In this document: positions 53,231 to 64,000 of the stretch, in pieces
How positions within the stretch are numbered: the first letter of the stretch is position 1
How the letters are laid out: every line of letters begins with the position of its first letter
Source of the DNA: Vanilla planifolia
Taxonomy: Eukaryota; Streptophyta; Magnoliopsida; Asparagales; Orchidaceae
Direction of reading: 5' to 3'
Length of the DNA stretch: 64,000 nucleotides
Assembly (NCBI GenBank): GCA_023846275.1
Contig: CM043869.1
Coordinates: 36,730,737 to 36,794,736 of the forward strand
Notes under the pieces: generated by a model
What the model was told of the DNA's origin: nothing
Databases searched by the model: none
Seen by the model: the letters and a program-made list of their open reading frames with translations, nothing else
Translations under genes and position numbers: made by a program

Positions 53231-53493
53231 CAATTGTTTGGGCCATATTTACACTTTGGTTGTGGGTTTTGAGTATGGAGTACAATTTGAGATCTCATTT
53301 GAACTTTACATATAAAAAATAAATACTTTAATTGTATGAAAGTGTTTGATGTAGGACAAAACAGGGGTAGGGTGACACGAAAAGATACATGTTTGTGTGT
53401 GTAGATAGAAAAGGAAAGGGAAATGGTAAAACTTTAGATTTTGGATAGGAAGATGGATAGTAGAACAAGTGTCGAGGATAACTTACTGGTGTG

Positions 53494-53667
53494 ACGTCTC
53501 ACCACTTGGACCTCGAGTCCCTCCTCCCAGTATCAGAGCTTTATAGACTGGAGTGGCGTCTCACCACTTGGACCTCGCGTCCCTCCTCCCAGTATCAGAG
53601 CTTTATAGACTGGAGTGGCGTCTCACCACTTGGACCTCGCGTCCCTCCTCCCAGTATCAGAGCTTTG
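53494..53667. repeat. 62-bp tandem repeat, three copies
   Basis: Units start at 53494, 53556 and 53618 and are nearly identical (first copy has acgtctc and ctcgagt where the others have gcgtctc and ctcgcgt). The third stops after cagagctttg. Each contains agtatcagagcttt, close to the initiator-tRNA primer-binding motif of plant retroelements. Low divergence implies a recent duplication. Confidence 0.95.
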
Positions 53668-54430
53668 ACGAGTCAGCACGCCAAAGACACTCAGAGCACT
53701 CACGAACTCAGAATGGAAGCAAAGAACACTCAAAAGCTTCCATTAACTGTTCAATATCTCCCTTTACAACAGAAGAGGACTCCCCCTTATATAGGAATCC
53801 ATAAGGGTACAAAAGACATTTGACTCATAACATGGGAATACTAAAAGACACATGGGTAAACTAAAAGTCACCTAAAAAATACAAATAGACTCTTAGAAAT
53901 CTGAGAAAATAATGAAAATTAAGTGCATTTATCCTAATTTCGGATGGCCGGAGGCGCGGCGACGGCGGCGGCGGCGGCGGTGCGGGTCTGTGCGGGCTGG
54001 CGCGGGTCGGTGCAGGCTGGCGCGGGTCGCAGGTCGCTGGCGCGGGTTGGTGCGGGCTGGCGTGGGTCGGCGCGGGTCACAGGTTGCGGGCTGGCGTGGG
54101 TCGGCGCGGGCTGGCGTGGGTCGGCACGGGTCACAGTTCGCAGGTCTGGCGTGGATCGGCAGGTTGGTGCGGGTCGACCAGCCCGGGCGGGACTCGGGCG
54201 CGGGTCTGGCTCGTCGGTCGAACCCGGGTCAGGTTCGGCGGCGGCTCCGGCGGCGGACGGCGCGGCAGGCGGCGGCCGTAGGCGGCGGAGGGAGCCGGCG
54301 GCAGGAAAAGTGTTTTTCGTGCTGTTTTGGCTCCTGGGAGTCCGTTTGAACTCCGAATTCGATTCCGAAAGATGTTCCAGAATCCATGTTTTGGCGCGTA
54401 CGTCACTGCATCATTTTTTACCTCATAATA
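53668..54430. mobile_element. Probable LTR-type fossil with GC-rich minisatellite
   Basis: After the 62-bp repeat comes a leader-like stretch with a TATATA-type box (53790-53797, readable on either strand) and an AT-rich part. An extremely GC-rich tract follows (about 53944-54300), made of a degenerate short repeat with the words gcgggctggcg, tgggtcggc and gcgggtcacag. 54300-54410 has 'ctcctgggagtccgtttgaactccgaattcg', like plant LTR sequence. Orientation is unresolved. Open frames in the GC-rich tract (up to 220 codons, plus, from 53944) are low-complexity Gly/Ala/Arg and not credible genes. Confidence 0.42.
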
Positions 54431-57110
54431 TTTCAAAAAATATTTTGAAAATAAAAATTGTTCCCCTGTTGTTCGTACAACGCCAAGCTTTGATGTACGC
54501 ATCAGTGTTGGTACATATTTGTGTTTTGCTCTTAAGTATTGAAAATCTTGACCAGTGTTCTCATCAAATTTGTTTATCTTTTCCTCATTCCTATTCATTT
54601 GATTAGTATGATTTCTATTATTGTATCATACAACCAAAATCTTCTCACCTACCTTATCAAACTTGTCGGATCCATTATGGCGGTACACTCTAATCATATT
54701 AGATGATATGCTTCATTTTATTTAGTTCAAGTGTTCATATTCTATCATATCATATGATATCCTTAATCATATTATATGACGATCATAGTTAAATATTATT
54801 TCTTACTTTTTTCTCGATCTATAATGCTTTTAAATAAAAATTAGAATGTTTCAAAAAAAATTAGTAGACAAATTTTTAAAAATTTCAAAAATATAATAAC
54901 TTAACAATATTTTTATTTTCACAAATTTATGATATTACAACTCCCTCTTCTTATGACAATATTGTCATCGAAAATTAGATCAATCTTATTATTATCTTTT
55001 TATCCCAATGAATCAATCATTATTGTGACTTTTTGTTCATATTATAACAAAAAATTCTTATAATCATTGCTTTGATCTTTAAGGTGATTCACTTGTGAAT
55101 ACTTATGCATAATAATTTCAAACTTTATTAAAAATGTTCATTAATCTTTATCTTATATCATGTCTACATCTTATTCAACACAATTAGAAAGTTAAATAAG
55201 TAATAAAAAAATCATTCATGACGTATTTGGATTAGTAGATGGAATTACCTTTTCTTTATTTTGACATTAGCTTTTCCTTATTATGCTTTGCAAATCTTAT
55301 GTAGTTTTTAGTAAATTACTAGTAACAAATAAAGTATTATCAGGTTTGTCTTATCTCAACCTAAATGTGTTTTGTTATAAAAAATATTTCAATATATTAA
55401 AACAACATCTTATATAAACATCAAAATCACTCACTCAGTAATTAATGTGAGATAATTCATCTTTAATCTATTAGGAATAACTCATTATCAAGTGATTCTT
55501 CTTTCAAGACATCACTTGGGCTTCACTCTTTGCCCTCATTGGTCTATGTGTCACAAGCTTACCAGCTCTTGATTTATTCTTAAGCCACATCAAATTAATA
55601 TAAGGACAACTCTGACTTAAATAGCATAAGCAATGACTATAAGTAGCTTATGAAGACAAGATAAGTATCATAAACATTACTGGAAACTTAATATAATCAA
55701 TGCGTGCTAACAAAGCACAATTAGGTCTCACTACACTTAAACTTGATGACCACACTTAAATAGTTAGGGTTGTTATTTTAGATTAATTATTCACCTAATT
55801 AGATAATATTTGAACAAACTTTTAGCATTAGACATTATTAATAATTGATTGGACTTCAACCAAATAATATATCTCCTATTATATACTAAACATTAAGTTT
55901 AGACAAGAAGTTGAAAATTTCAATATTCTATTGACTAGGACACTCATGGTTTTATTAAGATTAACACCTCCTCATTCATCAATGCTATGCATGAACTAAA
56001 TATATTGATTTTATACATTGTTTTGTTTAGTCTTTTTGGCATTTCATTATAATTTTGGAGCGAGATGATTCTATATTTTTCTTGGTACATTTTCTTAATT
56101 ATATGACATGTGAATATTGCTTTATTATTTAAATTTAAAATGTTAAATTGGTTCTTCATTATCTATCATAACAACTAAATTCAAATCCAATGTTTAGTAG
56201 TCTATTAAGTGGATACAATAACTATCGTGCATGTCTTTTTGTGTGCACCAAAAGCAAGAAGGTTATCCCAGGAAATGTATTTTTGTAATTTTCTTGATAA
56301 TAATAATAATTGTTAGAATAACAAAACAACTACTTGCACAAAATGCCAATTCATTATATTGCATGAGTGGCAACGATTAAATCAAAGAGTCATGTGCTGT
56401 GATAAGTATTTTTTAGTATTGTTTTAGTATGAAATTTATTTAAGAGAGATAAGATTTTCGTTCTACTAATGTTTTACAGGCACAACTTATGCACAAATTG
56501 TTAATAATTATCTCTTTTTTTAGACAACATCATGTGCTTTTCATAATCTAAATAACCATTCTATAATTTATCTTAACTTTATATTTATAAATGATGCTAA
56601 TATCAAATTTTGTTATTCTAATATTTTTTTTTAACGCACAATACATCCATACTTTAAACTCTGCATAAGTTAATTTAACATTATGTCTAAAGATTTCATC
56701 CACCCTCCAACATAGGTTGAGATGTAGTTTATGCTCAACTTGTGCCCAAAACACAATTAAATTCATAATGTTTTTCATCTACATCCAATTAACTAAGAAA
56801 ACAAATGGGTTATGGGGGCTTTTGAAGGGCTTTATAGGAAATTCTATATATAGTAGTTTTATTTGTTATTTATTGTAAAATTTCTGCAATAGTCTCACTT
56901 TGATAGGACTTTGATAGATGCTAATTATCGAATTATTGACTTTATTGATGTCATTTGTAATTAGTATTAAATGCATTCTTAGAATTAAGTGTATTCTTTA
57001 TTTTAAAATGTTTTTTAAATTTAAACTTCTTATTAAGTTAATTAATAAATTAGTTTTTTTTAAATTGGTCCAAACTGCTTCAGCCTATATGCTAAAATTA
57101 TTTAAAAAAA
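54431..57110. other. AT-rich intergenic DNA upstream of PCFS4
   Basis: No gene was recognised. 55310-55560 carries the tail of the dispersed repeat family seen at 9985-10560 and 14205-14450 ('cactcactcagtaattaatgtgagataattc'). Minus-strand open frames at 55944-56159 and 56548-56778 are low-complexity. Confidence 0.5.
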
Positions 57111-57490
57111 GAAACGAAAGCGAGGAGGCGAATAGTAACGAAGGAGGCCGCACACATCCGTCTGACTGCCATATTCAGCTCTTCTTCTTCTCCCCGGTTT
57201 CTCTCGTTTCGAAGCCGCAGCTTTGTTTTCTCTTTCCTACTTCGCTGTCCCCTTCGTCTTCCTGTGAGCACTTGTTATCTATTACGATATATTCAATGAC
57301 CTATATCACTTATTGTTCTTATTCAGCTCCCTGATCAATGTTTAGGGTTCGCTAGTTTCTACTTAGTTTTCGTTGGATTGATCTCTGTATAACCTTCCCA
57401 TCCGCCAATTACCTGATTCCTCATGGTGCATAGCTGACTCGCGGGGTTCTCTCGCGGGATTTAGGTTTAGCCGACTTACGGGGTTTGGAG
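57111..57490 (+). promoter_or_regulatory. PCFS4 proximal promoter and 5' leader with two tiny upstream ORFs
   Basis: GC content rises abruptly near 57110, as at many plant gene starts, with pyrimidine-rich stretches (57178-57250) typical of leaders. Two short upstream ORFs precede the main start: 57338-57355 (5 codons plus stop) and 57423-57437 (4 codons plus stop). Whether they are in the mRNA depends on the transcription start, which is not visible. Confidence 0.5.

Positions 57491-64000
<6,510 letters not shown>

Noticed and set aside
53944-54606. 220-codon open frame in GC-rich DNA
   Set aside because: It is Gly/Ala/Arg low-complexity from a minisatellite, open in several frames on both strands, then runs into AT-rich sequence; no domain.

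Overview
The window looks like nuclear DNA of a flowering plant. It is AT-rich, introns interrupt the genes, and the gene families (GRF, KIPK-type AGC kinase, PCFS4/Pcf11) and transposons are plant types. The species cannot be named from the sequence. No bacterial-style operon, CRISPR array, rRNA or convincing tRNA was seen. Coordinates of repeats and transposons are approximate because they were found by eye.

Layout: 1-2632 is probably a long, GC-rich LTR of a Ty3/gypsy element on the minus strand. 4210-5490 resembles the 3' end and LTR of a Ty1/copia fossil. 5560-16600 is decayed, repeat-rich DNA with several local tandem duplications. 17202-19935 is a broken KIPK-like protein kinase gene. 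20738-22832 (minus) is an apparently intact growth-regulating factor (GRF) gene with QLQ and WRC domains and a miR396 target site. It converges with the kinase pseudogene. 23.1-36.2 kb is very AT-rich and has no recognisable gene except one unexplained GC-richer island at 28.2-28.5 kb. 36.2-46.2 kb holds a decayed plant L1-type LINE that seems to be split by an insertion of about 4 kb (40.03-44.08 kb). 46.2-57.1 kb is AT-rich repeat DNA with a 62-bp triplicate and a GC-rich minisatellite at 53.5-54.3 kb. 57491 to the right edge is the 5' part of a PCFS4-like pre-mRNA cleavage/polyadenylation factor gene, with a clear CID domain split over exons 1-3.

Only two genes look functional: GRF, a transcription factor for organ growth, and PCFS4, an mRNA 3'-end processing factor. 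Nothing suggests they work together; they are neighbours only. I found no convincing new biological system. The best leads are structural: related minisatellite-like blocks that seem to be at different stages of CpG decay, a 62-bp repeat carrying a primer-binding-site-like motif, a 293-bp duplication with a palindromic core, and the split LINE.
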